From JAMHWD01 sp035911135 (lineage in GTDB: Bacteria; Pseudomonadota; Alphaproteobacteria; Micavibrionales; Micavibrionaceae), in NCBI GenBank assembly GCA_035911135.1, contig JAMHWD010000034.1, positions 62,001 to 126,000 of the forward strand: DNA of 64,000 nt. The letters are read 5' to 3'. The notes below the pieces were generated by a model. It was not told where the DNA came from. It saw nothing but the letters and a program-made list of their open reading frames with translations, and ran no database searches. This document shows, in pieces, positions 54,040-63,327 of the stretch. Made by a program: the position numbers and the translations under genes. Numbering within the stretch: the stretch's first letter is position 1; each line of letters starts with the position of its first letter.

Positions 54040-54384
54040 ATGAGTGAAAATATAATCAGAATTGGCGGCTCCGCCAATACATCCGAGGAAATTTCAGGCT
54101 TCTCCCGCTGGCAGTTCAAAAAGCTGGACGGGCTTTTTCTTCAGGCTGCCGCGCGCAAGACCCTGACAGACCGGGCCGTGGAATGCGATTTTGAAGAGCC
54201 GGCTGCATATTTCACATATTACAAAAAAAGCGGGGATGCGCCCTATCTGCAATTCATCATCCGCAAAGTCGGGCCACAGACGAAAATGTTTGAGGTCTAT
54301 CAGCAGGGCAAGGGCAAAATTGCCAAAAGCGGCCTGTTTGAGCGCGCCTTCGAACGCCTCGAAGCTGAAATCCACGCCCTTTGA
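54040..54384 (+). CDS. Hypothetical protein, 114 residues
   Basis: No family is recognised. The protein is basic and soluble, with mixed alpha/beta character: RWQFKKLDGLFLQAAARKTL, then ECDFEEPAAYFTYYKKSG, and YLQFIIRKVGPQTKMFEVYQ. There is no signal peptide or membrane helix. It starts 47 bases from the divergent redoxin gene. Confidence 0.6.
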   Translation: MSENIIRIGGSANTSEEISGFSRWQFKKLDGLFLQAAARKTLTDRAVECDFEEPAAYFTYYKKSGDAPYLQFIIRKVGPQTKMFEVYQQGKGKIAKSGLFERAFERLEAEIHAL

Positions 54385-54507
54385 TATTTGCCCTTAGGCG
54401 CTCATCAGCTTTTTTCAAGAATCTGCACCAGCCTGCCTTGATAATTCCGCCCAGAAGCTTATTCTTGGATGGCTTTAATACATAATAACAAAGACAGGCA
54501 TCGCATT

Positions 54508-55731
54508 ATGAGCAAAATCAAAGTCAGCAATCCAATCGTTGAAATCGACGGCGATGAAATGACACGCGTCATCTGGCAGTTTATCCGCGAGCGCCTGATC
54601 CTGCCGTATCTTGATATCAACCTGAAATATTTCGATCTCTCGATCCAAAACCGTGATGCCACGGACGATCAGGTCACGATTGACGCGGCCAATGCCATCA
54701 AACATTACCGCGTGGGCGTAAAATGCGCGACCATCACACCGGATGAGGCCCGCGTTGAGGAATTTAACCTGAAGAAAATGTGGAAATCGCCCAATGGCAC
54801 GATCCGCAACATTCTGGGCGGCACGGTGTTCCGCGAACCGATCGCCATTCACAATATCCCGAAATATGTGCCGGGCTGGAAAAAGCCTATCGTCATTGGC
54901 CGCCATGCTTACGGCGATCAATACCGCGCCACCGATTTTAAAATCCCCGGCCCCGGTACGCTGACCATGACGTTCAAGCCGGCTGACGGCGGGCCGGAGC
55001 AAGACTTGCGCGTGTTTGACTTTCCGGCGGCGGGCGTGGCGATGGGGATGTACAATCTGGATGATTCCATCGAAGGCTTTGCGCGGGCTTGCTTTAACTA
55101 CGCGCTCAATCTGAACTTCCCGCTCTATATGTCCACCAAGAATACGATCCTCAAGGCCTATGACGGCCGTTTCATCGATATCTTCCAGCGCGTCTATGCC
55201 GATGAATTCAAATCCGCTTTCGAGGCGAAAAGCCTTTGGTACGAACACCGCCTGATTGACGATATGGTGGCGCAGGCTATCAAATCATCGGGCGGTTTTG
55301 TCTGGGCCTGCAAGAATTATGACGGGGACGTACAATCCGATATCGTGGCACAGGGCTTTGGATCGCTGGGGCTGATGACCTCGGTTCTGCTCACGCCCGA
55401 TGGCCAGTGCGTTGAGGCCGAAGCCGCGCATGGCACAGTCACGCGCCATTACCGGGAACACCAGAAAGGCAAGCCAACCTCGACCAATCCGATTGCCTCG
55501 ATCTTCGCCTGGACACAAGGTCTGACATACCGGGGCAAGTTCGACAACAACCCGGCCCTTATTAAATTTGCGGAAAATCTTGAACAAACCTGCATAGATA
55601 CTGTAGAAAGCGGGTTCATGACCAAGGATCTTGCCCTTCTGGTCGGCCCGGATCAAAAATGGCTGACCACCGAGCAGTTTTTGGACAAGATCGTTGAAAA
55701 TCTCGAACTGAAAATGGCGAAGGCGGCCTAG
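54508..55731 (+). CDS. icd: NADP-dependent isocitrate dehydrogenase
   Basis: This 407-residue enzyme of the eukaryote-like homodimeric type decarboxylates isocitrate to 2-oxoglutarate in the citrate cycle. Motifs are NPIVEIDGDEMTRVIWQF, the substrate-binding WKSPNGTIRNILGGTVFREP, GRHAYGDQYRATDF, the metal-binding region YDGDVQSDIVAQGFGSLGLM and the NADP-binding EAAHGTVTRHYREHQKG. The ATG at 54508 gives the usual length; a start at 54469 would add 13 residues. The L,D-transpeptidase gene starts 5 bases after its stop. Confidence 0.97.
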   Translation: MSKIKVSNPIVEIDGDEMTRVIWQFIRERLILPYLDINLKYFDLSIQNRDATDDQVTIDAANAIKHYRVGVKCATITPDEARVEEFNLKKMWKSPNGTIRNILGGTVFREPIAIHNIPKYVPGWKKPIVIGRHAYGDQYRATDFKIPGPGTLTMTFKPADGGPEQDLRVFDFPAAGVAMGMYNLDDSIEGFARACFNYALNLNFPLYMSTKNTILKAYDGRFIDIFQRVYADEFKSAFEAKSLWYEHRLIDDMVAQAIKSSGGFVWACKNYDGDVQSDIVAQGFGSLGLMTSVLLTPDGQCVEAEAAHGTVTRHYREHQKGKPTSTNPIASIFAWTQGLTYRGKFDNNPALIKFAENLEQTCIDTVESGFMTKDLALLVGPDQKWLTTEQFLDKIVENLELKMAKAA

Positions 55732-55736
55732 AACCT

Positions 55737-56963
55737 ATGAAATACGCGCGTTATACCCTTGCAATCGCAGCTCTTGCGGCTCTTGGCTTTTCTGCCCCCG
55801 CCCCCGCTCAGGCCGCCTATGACGGCGCGTTTATTGGCGAGGAAAAAGTCTATATCGCCGGCGCGGAAGATACGCTGACCCATATTGCCCGGCGCTTTGA
55901 TCTGGGCTTTGTCGAGCTTCGCGCCGCCAACCCGTCCATGGACCCCTGGATCCCCGGCAAGGGCGCGGAAGTATTCCTGCCCGGCCGTCATTTGCTGCCC
56001 GATGCCCCGCGCAGCGGCCTTGTGATTAACCTGCCCGAAATGCGCCTTTATGCCTTTGTGAATGGCAACGAAGCCCCTCTCAGTTTCCCTCTGGGCATCG
56101 GCCGCGAAGGTCTGGAAACACCCATCGGCACAACAAGCGTCGAGAGCAAGAAAGTTGGCCCCGTCTGGCGCCCCACGCCCCGCATGCTGCGCGAAGATCC
56201 TACGCTGAAACCTGTCGTTCAGCCCGGCCCCGATAACCCGCTGGGTACGCACGCCATGTATCTGGGCTGGCCGCAATACCGCATTCACGGCACGAACAAG
56301 CCCTATGGGATTGGCCGCCGTTCCTCCAGCGGATGCCTGCGTCTATACCCTGAAGATATCATCTCGCTTTATAAGGTCGTGCCAGTCGGCATGAAGGTTA
56401 CTGTTGTCAACCAGCCGATCAAGCTGGCCTGGATTGATGGCGTTTTATACATGGAAGCCCACCCGGATATGGATCAGGCCCTGCAAATGGAGGAAACCGG
56501 CGAGGTTTATTCCGCAAAAATGACCACGCAGGACATGGCCTTCATCATCAGCGCCGCCGGCGAGTTCGAGAACAAGCTGGACTGGGCGACCATCCGCAAT
56601 GCCGTGCGCGACCGCACCGGCACGCCGATCATTATCGCCCGCAAGCCGGGGGCGGTTGTCGATGATTCACGCCCCGAAGTCATCCGCGCGAATGAAGTGG
56701 ACTTGAATGATTTCTCGGAGAACAACCAAAAACGCGAAGAGCTGAAAAAAGCCGAAGTAGAAATCGTACCGGAAAAAACCGAGCCTCAGGCTGGTGAAGA
56801 AAAGCCGGAAGTTCCAGTAAAAGCGGCCGCGGCTGAAAAGGCTGAAAAAGCGGATGAGCCAAAAATTATTGAAGCCAGCGCGGAAACTGCCGAAACTGCG
56901 GCCGATCAGGAAAGCGGCGCAGAAGATACGCCCGCAAAAAGCAGCAGCGTTGTAAATCCGTAA
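55737..56963 (+). CDS. L,D-transpeptidase (YkuD) with charged C-terminal tail
   Basis: This 408-residue exported protein (signal YTLAIAALAALGFSAPAPAQA) makes or remodels peptidoglycan 3-3 cross-links or anchors proteins. A LysM-like segment lies near the N-terminus (DTLTHIARRFDLGFVELRAA). The YkuD catalytic motif is IHGTNKPYGIGRRSSSGCLR, containing the His, Ser and nucleophilic Cys. A second domain (about 235-300) follows. The last 100 residues are Glu/Lys/Ala-rich. The tail overlaps the antisense membrane-protein gene at 56906-57232. Confidence 0.9.
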   Translation: MKYARYTLAIAALAALGFSAPAPAQAAYDGAFIGEEKVYIAGAEDTLTHIARRFDLGFVELRAANPSMDPWIPGKGAEVFLPGRHLLPDAPRSGLVINLPEMRLYAFVNGNEAPLSFPLGIGREGLETPIGTTSVESKKVGPVWRPTPRMLREDPTLKPVVQPGPDNPLGTHAMYLGWPQYRIHGTNKPYGIGRRSSSGCLRLYPEDIISLYKVVPVGMKVTVVNQPIKLAWIDGVLYMEAHPDMDQALQMEETGEVYSAKMTTQDMAFIISAAGEFENKLDWATIRNAVRDRTGTPIIIARKPGAVVDDSRPEVIRANEVDLNDFSENNQKREELKKAEVEIVPEKTEPQAGEEKPEVPVKAAAAEKAEKADEPKIIEASAETAETAADQESGAEDTPAKSSSVVNP

Positions 56964-57232
56964 ATCATCGGCACGTAAAGCGGCGATAAAATCAGGACAT
57001 AGCGCGATTTTCCGGGCACAAAAAGACCGGAAAGCGCAAACAGCGCGCACACCCCCCAGACCATCAACGTACCCGCCATAAACCACAGGCGCACCTGCTC
57101 GATATTCGCCTCAATGCCTTCCATACTCACCAACCCCAGCGCGTAGGCAATATGCGAGGCAATTCCAACGCTGAAAAAACCGATCCCGGCGCAGATAATA
57201 ATAAACAGAAAATCAGTAAGGCGTGTTTTCAT
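56906..57232 (-). CDS. Small membrane protein overlapping the L,D-transpeptidase end
   Basis: No family is recognised. The 108 residues contain three hydrophobic helices (DFLFIIICAGIGFFSVGIA, WFMAGTLMVWGVCALFALSG and YVPMIYGFTTLLLFAGV). The ATG at 57232 is preferred over a TTG at 57274. It overlaps the last 58 bases of the L,D-transpeptidase gene in the opposite direction. The even hydrophobic profile argues for a real gene, although a clear ribosome site is missing. Confidence 0.55.
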   Translation of the reverse strand: MKTRLTDFLFIIICAGIGFFSVGIASHIAYALGLVSMEGIEANIEQVRLWFMAGTLMVWGVCALFALSGLFVPGKSRYVLILSPLYVPMIYGFTTLLLFAGVSSAPLS

Positions 57233-57320
57233 GACAAGAAGTCTATCCCAAGCCATCGAGCGTGCAAATGACAAAGCGATCTGATGCGGCGAAATATACA
57301 GCCAAAGACAAAAAGCATTA

Positions 57321-57354
57321 AAAAAGGCTGCCGCTAATATGCGACAGCCTTTTT
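57321..57354 (-). terminator. Terminator after the small lipoprotein gene
   Basis: A 10-bp stem (aaaaaggctg / cagccttttt) with an inner cgc/gcg stem lies 22 bases beyond the stop of the small lipoprotein gene. On the minus strand it ends in a T run, as in a classical intrinsic terminator. Confidence 0.8.
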
Positions 57355-57376
57355 AATGAGATCAAACTCTCAGCAA

Positions 57377-57559
57377 TTACTTGCTTTGAGCGCGTTGGAA
57401 TACGCGGTCAGCGTCTTCACGAACTGCGCCACCAGCTGTACGCTCTTGAGCGTAAGGAGCTGCTGTGTCGCGGTTGCCTGTTGTGCTGCCGTCAGAAGCG
57501 CAAGCTGCCAGAGACAGAGCGGAACCGATGATGCAAACTGTAGCGATAACTTTTTTCAT
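57377..57559 (-). CDS. Small lipoprotein, 60 residues
   Basis: The protein has a lipoprotein signal (VIATVCIIGSALSLAAC, lipobox LAAC) and a mature part of about 40 polar residues ending in REDADRVFQRAQSK. The ATG at 57559 has gagga five bases upstream. It has its own terminator and is a single-gene unit, so it may be abundant like other short outer-membrane lipoproteins. The function is unknown. Confidence 0.75.
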   Translation of the reverse strand: MKKVIATVCIIGSALSLAACASDGSTTGNRDTAAPYAQERTAGGAVREDADRVFQRAQSK

Positions 57560-57747
57560 GGAAGTCCTCATTGTTTTAAATATTGTTAGACGAAACATTT
57601 TTCCCCCCCATTTCTAAGGGTTCAATTCAATTTCACATCTCTTATACAGCATGTCGGGCGGGATTGAATACCCGTTTTATGAATTTTTTAAAAACTCCGC
57701 ATATTATTTATTTAACTGTGATAATTGTGCAACAGTTGGACCCAATA

Positions 57748-59079
57748 TTATGTCCGCTTGCCTTCATTAACGGCTTGAAAATACGTATCAATCCCGGCCC
57801 TGATCGCGCGGGCCACACGGGCGCGGTGCTCGGGGTTCGATAGCATGGCGGCCTCGGCACTATTGGACATAAATCCCGCCTCAATCAGCACCGATGGCAC
57901 ATCCGGCGCCTTCAACACGGCAAAGCCCGCATAACGATGGGGGCGCTCCAGCAATTTCATGTCATGGTTGCCGAAATTATCGACAATTGCCCCGGCGAAA
58001 TACCGCGATTGATTCATGGTATCACGCATGGCCAGATCCATCAGGATGCTGACCACATCCTCATCCTCGGTGCTTAAATCCAGCCCGGCAATCAGGTCCG
58101 AGCGGTTCTCGCGCGCGGCCAGCTTTTCGGTTTGTTCATCGGATGCCTTATCGGAAAGCGTATAGACCGAAGCGCCTTGCACATGGGGTTTATCCAGCGA
58201 ATCGGCATGGATCGAGACAAACAGATCCGCGCCGTGATCACGGGCAAATTTCACCCGGTTCGCCAACTTGATAAATACATCGCTTTCGCGCGTCATCATC
58301 ACGCGGTAACGCCCGGATGCTTCCAATTGGTTCTTGAGTTCACGCGCCAGATTAAGAACAACATTCTTTTCATCCACGCCATTGGCCCCGCGCGCGCCGG
58401 GATCCTGACCGCCATGGCCGGGGTCCAGCACGATCAAAGGCTTGGGCGCGTTAGGCTGGGCCCTCAAATCCTGCGGATCCTCATTTTGCGAAACGGCTTG
58501 TAATTTCATGGGCGCATCATGGACAACAGGCGCGGCCGCTTGGCTATTTTCCATGGCCGCCATCTGGCGTTCAACGCCCTCGCCCGCGGTCATCGTGCCA
58601 AAAACGCGGGATTGCGCGGCCTTGAAATCACCGGCGCTGGCAGGCGCAAAATCCACGACCAGACGGCTGGGCTTGCCATCTTGCGGCGGTATGGAAAAAG
58701 CATTCAGTACAGAAACCGGATTGCCAAATTCCAGAATTATGCGCGAGACGCCATCGCTCACGCTGCCCATACGCACGGCCTTCACCCCCGCCTTGCCATT
58801 GGCCATCAGCGGCGCGCCGCGCCATGAAAATGCAGGCATGTCCAGAACGATCCGGTAGGGGGATTCCATGGTAAAGACGCGAAAATCGGCGATCTCGCTG
58901 GTCTCCAGCACAAAGCGCGTCTTATCCGGGTGAACGCCGTAACGCGCGTTACTGACATCAAGGGCATAGGCAGGCATGGCCATGGAGATAAACCCCGCCA
59001 ATATCATCAAAACCAGACTATAAATCCTAGAAAACACGATGAAGAAACGCCCAAGCACAAACGAATATATCCCTAACAA
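57748..59079 (-). CDS. N-acetylmuramoyl-L-alanine amidase with AMIN domain
   Basis: This protein of up to 443 residues cleaves peptidoglycan stem peptides during daughter-cell separation. It has an export signal (LVLMILAGFISMAMPAYA), an AMIN domain (about 40-145, TRFVLETSEIADFRVF and PYRIVLDMPAFSW) and an Amidase_3 domain. The latter shows LDPGHGGQDPGARG with the zinc His, FVSIHADSLDKPHVQG with another, and PSVLIEAGFMSN with the catalytic Glu. The start is uncertain: the TTG at 59079 has gagg upstream, while an ATG about 24 residues later would also leave a signal peptide. In many alphaproteobacteria it neighbours rne. Confidence 0.9.
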   Translation of the reverse strand: MLGIYSFVLGRFFIVFSRIYSLVLMILAGFISMAMPAYALDVSNARYGVHPDKTRFVLETSEIADFRVFTMESPYRIVLDMPAFSWRGAPLMANGKAGVKAVRMGSVSDGVSRIILEFGNPVSVLNAFSIPPQDGKPSRLVVDFAPASAGDFKAAQSRVFGTMTAGEGVERQMAAMENSQAAAPVVHDAPMKLQAVSQNEDPQDLRAQPNAPKPLIVLDPGHGGQDPGARGANGVDEKNVVLNLARELKNQLEASGRYRVMMTRESDVFIKLANRVKFARDHGADLFVSIHADSLDKPHVQGASVYTLSDKASDEQTEKLAARENRSDLIAGLDLSTEDEDVVSILMDLAMRDTMNQSRYFAGAIVDNFGNHDMKLLERPHRYAGFAVLKAPDVPSVLIEAGFMSNSAEAAMLSNPEHRARVARAIRAGIDTYFQAVNEGKRT

Positions 59080-59142
59080 TACTCCTCTTCCGCGGCGCTT
59101 TGCAAAGGGAAAGCGCTGGGAAATGGCCTCATATCATAAATT

Positions 59143-59913
59143 TTAATCACATCCGCCTAATAATACGGATACAAATGCCGGGACCTTCTCGCTGGCCGGT
59201 CCGTAAAGACCATCATGAAAATTGCGCGCGTTCAAGGATGGCTCCAGATTGATCTCGGCGGTTAATGCGCCATAGAACTGGGCTTGGCTCACAAATCCGG
59301 CTGCCGGATAGACATTGCCGGATGTGCCGATCGAGATGAACAGATCGGTATCTTCCAGAACTTCCTGGATCTTATCCATCTGATAGGGCATCTCGCCGAA
59401 CCAGACAATATCGGGGCGCAGACCCCCTGCCATCTTGCAACGCTGACAGGATGCGCCTTCGTTTAGATCATCTTCAATCGTCATCTTCTCGGCATTCTCA
59501 TACGCCGTGCCACGCGCGCAATTGGCACAGAACATCTTCAGCAATTCGCCATGCATATGAATCAGATTTTTGCTTCCCGCGCGTTCGTGCAGATCATCGA
59601 TATTTTGCGTCACCACCCAGACCTGCCCCTTACCCACACCCGGCCATTCGCGCTCCAGCCTTGCCAGCGCCTCATGCGCGGGATTGGGCTTGACCGCCAC
59701 ATCCAGCAATCCGCGCCTTCGCTCGTTATAAAACTGATGCACCATGGCGGCATTGCGGGCGAAGGCTTCGGGCGTGGCGACATCCTCGACCCTATGTCCT
59801 TCCCACAGGCCATCCGAAGCCCGAAAAGTTTTCAGCCCGCTTTCAGCGGAAATACCCGCGCCGGTCAAAATCGTGATATTCGCGCCCGGTTTTAATTGTC
59901 TGATGATATCCAT
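59143..59913 (-). CDS. cobB: NAD-dependent protein deacylase (sirtuin)
   Basis: This 256-residue enzyme removes acyl groups from lysines using NAD. The NAD-binding motif TGAGISAESGLKTFRASDGLW is the sirtuin hallmark (GAGxSxxSGIPxFR; here GLKTFR), followed by VVTQNIDDLHERAGS with the catalytic His region HMHGELL. The four zinc cysteines are in FCANCARG and ASCQRCKMAGG. The GTSGNVYPAAGFV and LEPS motifs complete the fold. It is opposite in direction to rne, which lies beyond a 317-base gap. Confidence 0.92.
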   Translation of the reverse strand: MDIIRQLKPGANITILTGAGISAESGLKTFRASDGLWEGHRVEDVATPEAFARNAAMVHQFYNERRRGLLDVAVKPNPAHEALARLEREWPGVGKGQVWVVTQNIDDLHERAGSKNLIHMHGELLKMFCANCARGTAYENAEKMTIEDDLNEGASCQRCKMAGGLRPDIVWFGEMPYQMDKIQEVLEDTDLFISIGTSGNVYPAAGFVSQAQFYGALTAEINLEPSLNARNFHDGLYGPASEKVPAFVSVLLGGCD

Positions 59914-60230
59914 GGCCTATATTATGACGCGGATACCGGCTTTTGTCTTGCGTCTCGATTTTAGAAATTATGGTAAAAAATATTTTTGATTTTCGCCGCA
60001 TTTGCCGCTTGTGATGTTCGCATCAGGGGTGTATGGTGCAGTTGGTTTATATGGGATTGCATCCGCGCTTCTTGCCCTTGGCAAGTATGATGTTTTGTTA
60101 GGTTTCGCGGGCAGCACCATAAATTTTAACAATAGAATTCGCGCAATCCAGCGCCGCCATTTTTTGAAAAAAACCGCTTGAAAAGCAAGCGCTTCACATG
60201 GCCGGCTGCACTGCGCAGATGGAGATACAT
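59914..60230 (+). promoter_or_regulatory. Long AT-rich 5' leader of rne
   Basis: This 317-base stretch upstream of the rne start holds no convincing gene. It has an AT-rich inverted element (aaaaatattttt) near its start and a short stem (cgcttg/caagcg, 60175-60191) about 40 bases before the start codon. In other bacteria the rne mRNA leader is cleaved by RNase E for autoregulation, and this leader would suit that; it is inference. Confidence 0.4.
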
Positions 60231-63155
60231 ATGACAAAGCGTATGCTTATTGACGCAACCCATGCGGAAGAAACCCGGGTTGCGGTCGTTGACGACAAAA
60301 ACCACCGCCTTCTCGAATTTGATTATGAAAGCAAAGCGCGCAAGCCTTTGAAAGGGAGCATCTTCCTTGCCAAGGTCACGCGGGTTGAGCCTTCCCTGCA
60401 GGCGGCTTTCGTAAATTTCGGCGGCAATCGCCACGGCTTCCTGCCGTTTTCCGAGATCCACCCTGATTATTACCGGATTCCCATTTCCGACCGCGAAGCC
60501 CTGATGGCCGAACAGGAAGCCTATCTGGCGGCCGAGGAAGAACGCCGCGCCGCCCGCGAACGCGAGGAAGAACAGCGCAAGGCTGATGAGGATGCCCGCC
60601 GCGCCCAAGGCGAGACCATCGAGGAATCCGCCGAGGAAGAAGATGAGGATGATTACGAGGACGAGGACGGCTTTGAGGAGCTGAACGCCGACGGCCCCGA
60701 CAACATGGCCCCGCCGTCTGATGAAACGGACGAAGACGACAATGAAGCCGAACAGAATACGGCTGATGATGGTATCGAGGCGCAGGATAATCATGCGCCT
60801 GCAGAAGAAATTGAAGACGATGAGACGCAAGAAAGCGCCGCCATCGAAGCTGCTGCGCCATACGCCGCCAGCCATGATGTGGACGAAGACGAAGGCGATT
60901 CCGTTGGCAATCGCGCCCCGCGCGAAGATGGCGACGAGGAAAGCGAGAATGATGTTGATGGCAACCGCGCCGGCGCGGAAACCCACCAGAGAATGTCCAG
61001 CGCCGAAGGCGCGGAAGAAGGTGGACAGAACCGCCGCCGTAACCGTCATGGCCGCGGCCGCAGAGGCGGGCGCAATGGCGGTGGTGGTGGTGGCCGTGGC
61101 CGTCATGCCGCGCACCGTTCCCAGCGCGTAGAAATTCTGGGCGGCACCGAATATGAAGATGATGGCAATAGCGGCGAGCAGCGCTTCCGCATGAATTTGC
61201 GCCGTCAGTACAAAATCCAGGAAGTTATCAAGCGCGGCCAGATCATGCTGATCCAGGTTTCCCGCGAAGAGCGCGGCAACAAGGGCGCTGCGGTAACGAC
61301 TTATCTGTCCCTGCCCGGCCGTTACGGCGTATTGATGCCCAACAGCCCGCGTTCGGGCGGCGTTTCCCGCAAGATTGCCAATTATCAGGACCGCGCGCGC
61401 ATGCGCGATATGCTCAAGGAAATGGATGTGCCCAAGGGCATGTCGGTGATCCTGCGTACCGCCGGCGTTTCCCGTACGAAACTGGAAATCAAGCGCGATG
61501 TTGAATATCTGATGCGGCTTTGGGATGATATCCGCGAGCTGACATTAAAATCCTCTGCGCCTTCGATGATCTACGAAGAAGCCGATTTGATCAAAAAGGC
61601 TGTGCGCGATCTTTATACCCGCGATGTCGAGGAAATCCTCGTCAGCGGCGATGAAGGTTTCAAGGCCGCGAAGAAATTCATGAAGATGCTGATCCCATCC
61701 CACATGAAAAAGATTTCCGAATACACGGATGAGAAAACGCCTCTCTTCCACCGCTATCATGTTGAAAATCAGATTGCTGAAATGGGCGAGACATCGGCCA
61801 AGCTGAAATCCGGCGGTTATCTGGTCATCAACCCGACCGAAGCGCTTGTCTCGATTGACGTGAACTCCGGCCGCGCCACAAAAGAACGCCATATCGAAGA
61901 AACGGCGCTCAACACCAATCTTGAAGCCGCCGAGGAAGTCGCAAGACAATTACGCCTGCGCGATCTGGGTGGTTTGATCGTTATCGACTTTATCGACATG
62001 GAAGACCGCCGTAACAACGCGCGCGTCGAACGCAAACTGAAAGAAGCGCTCTCACAGGACCGCGCCCGTATCCAGATGGGACGCATCTCGTCCTTCGGAT
62101 TGCTGGAGCTTTCCCGCCAGCGCCTCAACCCCAGCCTTACCGAGGCGCAATTCGAGGCTTGCAAGCATTGTGCGGGCCGCGGCGTGGTCAGAAACCGCGA
62201 ATCGACATCCATCATGCTGATCCGCGCCCTCGAACATGAAGGCATCAAGGGCAGAGCCGGTCAGGTCATGGTTTATGTGGCCGCGGAAGTTGCGCTTTAT
62301 ATCCTGAATTATAAACGTGCCTATCTCGATGATATCGAGCGCCGCTATGGTTTTTCGGTTGTCATTCGCACCGATGAAACACTGGGCGCGGATGGTTTCC
62401 GTCTCGAAGTCACCAAGCCTGCCGAGGGCGGCGCGCAGCCGCAACAGGGCGAGCGCCGTCATGAACGCGCGGTTCGCAATGACGACCAGGATGATGATCA
62501 GGATGAGGCGCTGGAATCCGGCGATGAATCCGGCGATGATCAGAATGAGGACCGCGAAAGCCGTGGCGATCAAAACCGCGAAGGACGCGGTGATGGCGAA
62601 GGACGCCGCCGCCGGGGACGTCGCGGCGGGCGCGGACGCAACCGCAATCGCAACCGTGATGACCGCCCATCCGAAGCCGGCCATGAAAATGACGGCGAAG
62701 AAAAGGAATTCTCTGAATCCGGACAGAACGAAGATGATTATGCCGATGAGCAACCATCATTCGAACAGGACAGCGAAGACGGCGATGATCGCGGCAATCG
62801 TTCCGAGCGCTCCGAGCGCGGTGGACGCAATAACAACCGCAGACGCGGCGGACGCAATCGCCGAGGCGGTCAGAACCGCGATCGCAATGCCGGTGAGGCA
62901 TCATCCGGCGCAGCAGATGACGGCGATGAGCAGCCTTCCTTCCGTGAAGAGGCTCCCGCTGAACGTGAAACACAGGCAGCAGAAAAACCTGCAGCCGCAA
63001 AACCGGAAAGACAGCCACGCCGCGAAATCGAGGTTGCCATGCCCAAGGTCGAGCAACAATCCCGCAAGCCGATTGCCTCGGCGGAATATGAAACCATCAC
63101 CGAAGCCCCCTCGCAGGAGCGTAAAAAGGGCTGGTGGAACCGTCTGGTGGAATGA
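60231..63155 (+). CDS. rne: Ribonuclease E
   Basis: This 974-residue endoribonuclease drives mRNA decay and rRNA/tRNA processing. The start matches the family (KRMLIDATHAEETRVAVVDD). The S1 domain (about 35-370) is split after FVNFGGNRHGFLPFSEIHPD by a long acidic insert (about 95-290) and a Gly/Arg segment (GRGRRGGRNGGGGGGRGR), then resumes with IKRGQIMLIQVSREERGNKG. The catalytic domain has VSIDVNSGRATKERHIEETA and LIVIDFIDMEDRRNN with the two metal aspartates. The zinc link is CKHCAGRG. The disordered C-terminus (about 745-974) alternates acidic and Arg/Gly stretches and ends in KKGWWNRLVE, a tip seen in alphaproteobacterial RNase E. Start at 60231 follows a ggaga site. Confidence 0.94.
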   Translation: MTKRMLIDATHAEETRVAVVDDKNHRLLEFDYESKARKPLKGSIFLAKVTRVEPSLQAAFVNFGGNRHGFLPFSEIHPDYYRIPISDREALMAEQEAYLAAEEERRAAREREEEQRKADEDARRAQGETIEESAEEEDEDDYEDEDGFEELNADGPDNMAPPSDETDEDDNEAEQNTADDGIEAQDNHAPAEEIEDDETQESAAIEAAAPYAASHDVDEDEGDSVGNRAPREDGDEESENDVDGNRAGAETHQRMSSAEGAEEGGQNRRRNRHGRGRRGGRNGGGGGGRGRHAAHRSQRVEILGGTEYEDDGNSGEQRFRMNLRRQYKIQEVIKRGQIMLIQVSREERGNKGAAVTTYLSLPGRYGVLMPNSPRSGGVSRKIANYQDRARMRDMLKEMDVPKGMSVILRTAGVSRTKLEIKRDVEYLMRLWDDIRELTLKSSAPSMIYEEADLIKKAVRDLYTRDVEEILVSGDEGFKAAKKFMKMLIPSHMKKISEYTDEKTPLFHRYHVENQIAEMGETSAKLKSGGYLVINPTEALVSIDVNSGRATKERHIEETALNTNLEAAEEVARQLRLRDLGGLIVIDFIDMEDRRNNARVERKLKEALSQDRARIQMGRISSFGLLELSRQRLNPSLTEAQFEACKHCAGRGVVRNRESTSIMLIRALEHEGIKGRAGQVMVYVAAEVALYILNYKRAYLDDIERRYGFSVVIRTDETLGADGFRLEVTKPAEGGAQPQQGERRHERAVRNDDQDDDQDEALESGDESGDDQNEDRESRGDQNREGRGDGEGRRRRGRRGGRGRNRNRNRDDRPSEAGHENDGEEKEFSESGQNEDDYADEQPSFEQDSEDGDDRGNRSERSERGGRNNNRRRGGRNRRGGQNRDRNAGEASSGAADDGDEQPSFREEAPAERETQAAEKPAAAKPERQPRREIEVAMPKVEQQSRKPIASAEYETITEAPSQERKKGWWNRLVE

Positions 63156-63180
63156 TCTCAGGGTTTCTCAAAAACACATA

Positions 63181-63210
63181 AAAGCCGCCTCGCAACAGGC
63201 GGCTTTTTTA
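63181..63210 (+). terminator. Terminator after rne
   Basis: A 10-bp GC-rich stem (aaagccgcct / aggcggcttt) with a 6-base loop and a following T run lies 25 bases after the rne stop. It is also readable from the other strand, where a pilin-like gene converges. Confidence 0.85.
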
Positions 63211-63327
63211 TTCCGGCACAAGAACATCAAACAAGAATTTTTTTAACTGGGATTAGGCGCAAGCGGTGATGCGTAGAAATTCTACGTCAAGAACGCCGCA
63301 ACGCCATTCAGGTTAAAAAAGATAGCT

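Noticed and set aside
60126..61115. 329-residue minus-strand frame opposite rne
   Set aside because: It mirrors the acidic/RGG repeat of RNase E and reads as Phe/Leu/Ala-rich sequence; it is a by-product of the biased codons there.
62052..62753. Minus-strand frame opposite the rne C-terminus
   Set aside because: It is the antisense of the low-complexity tail and has no recognisable motif.
62440..62920. Possible CRISPR or tandem DNA repeat in the rne 3' part
   Set aside because: The repetition comes from Arg/Gly/Asp codons; there are no equal-length repeats with unique spacers.
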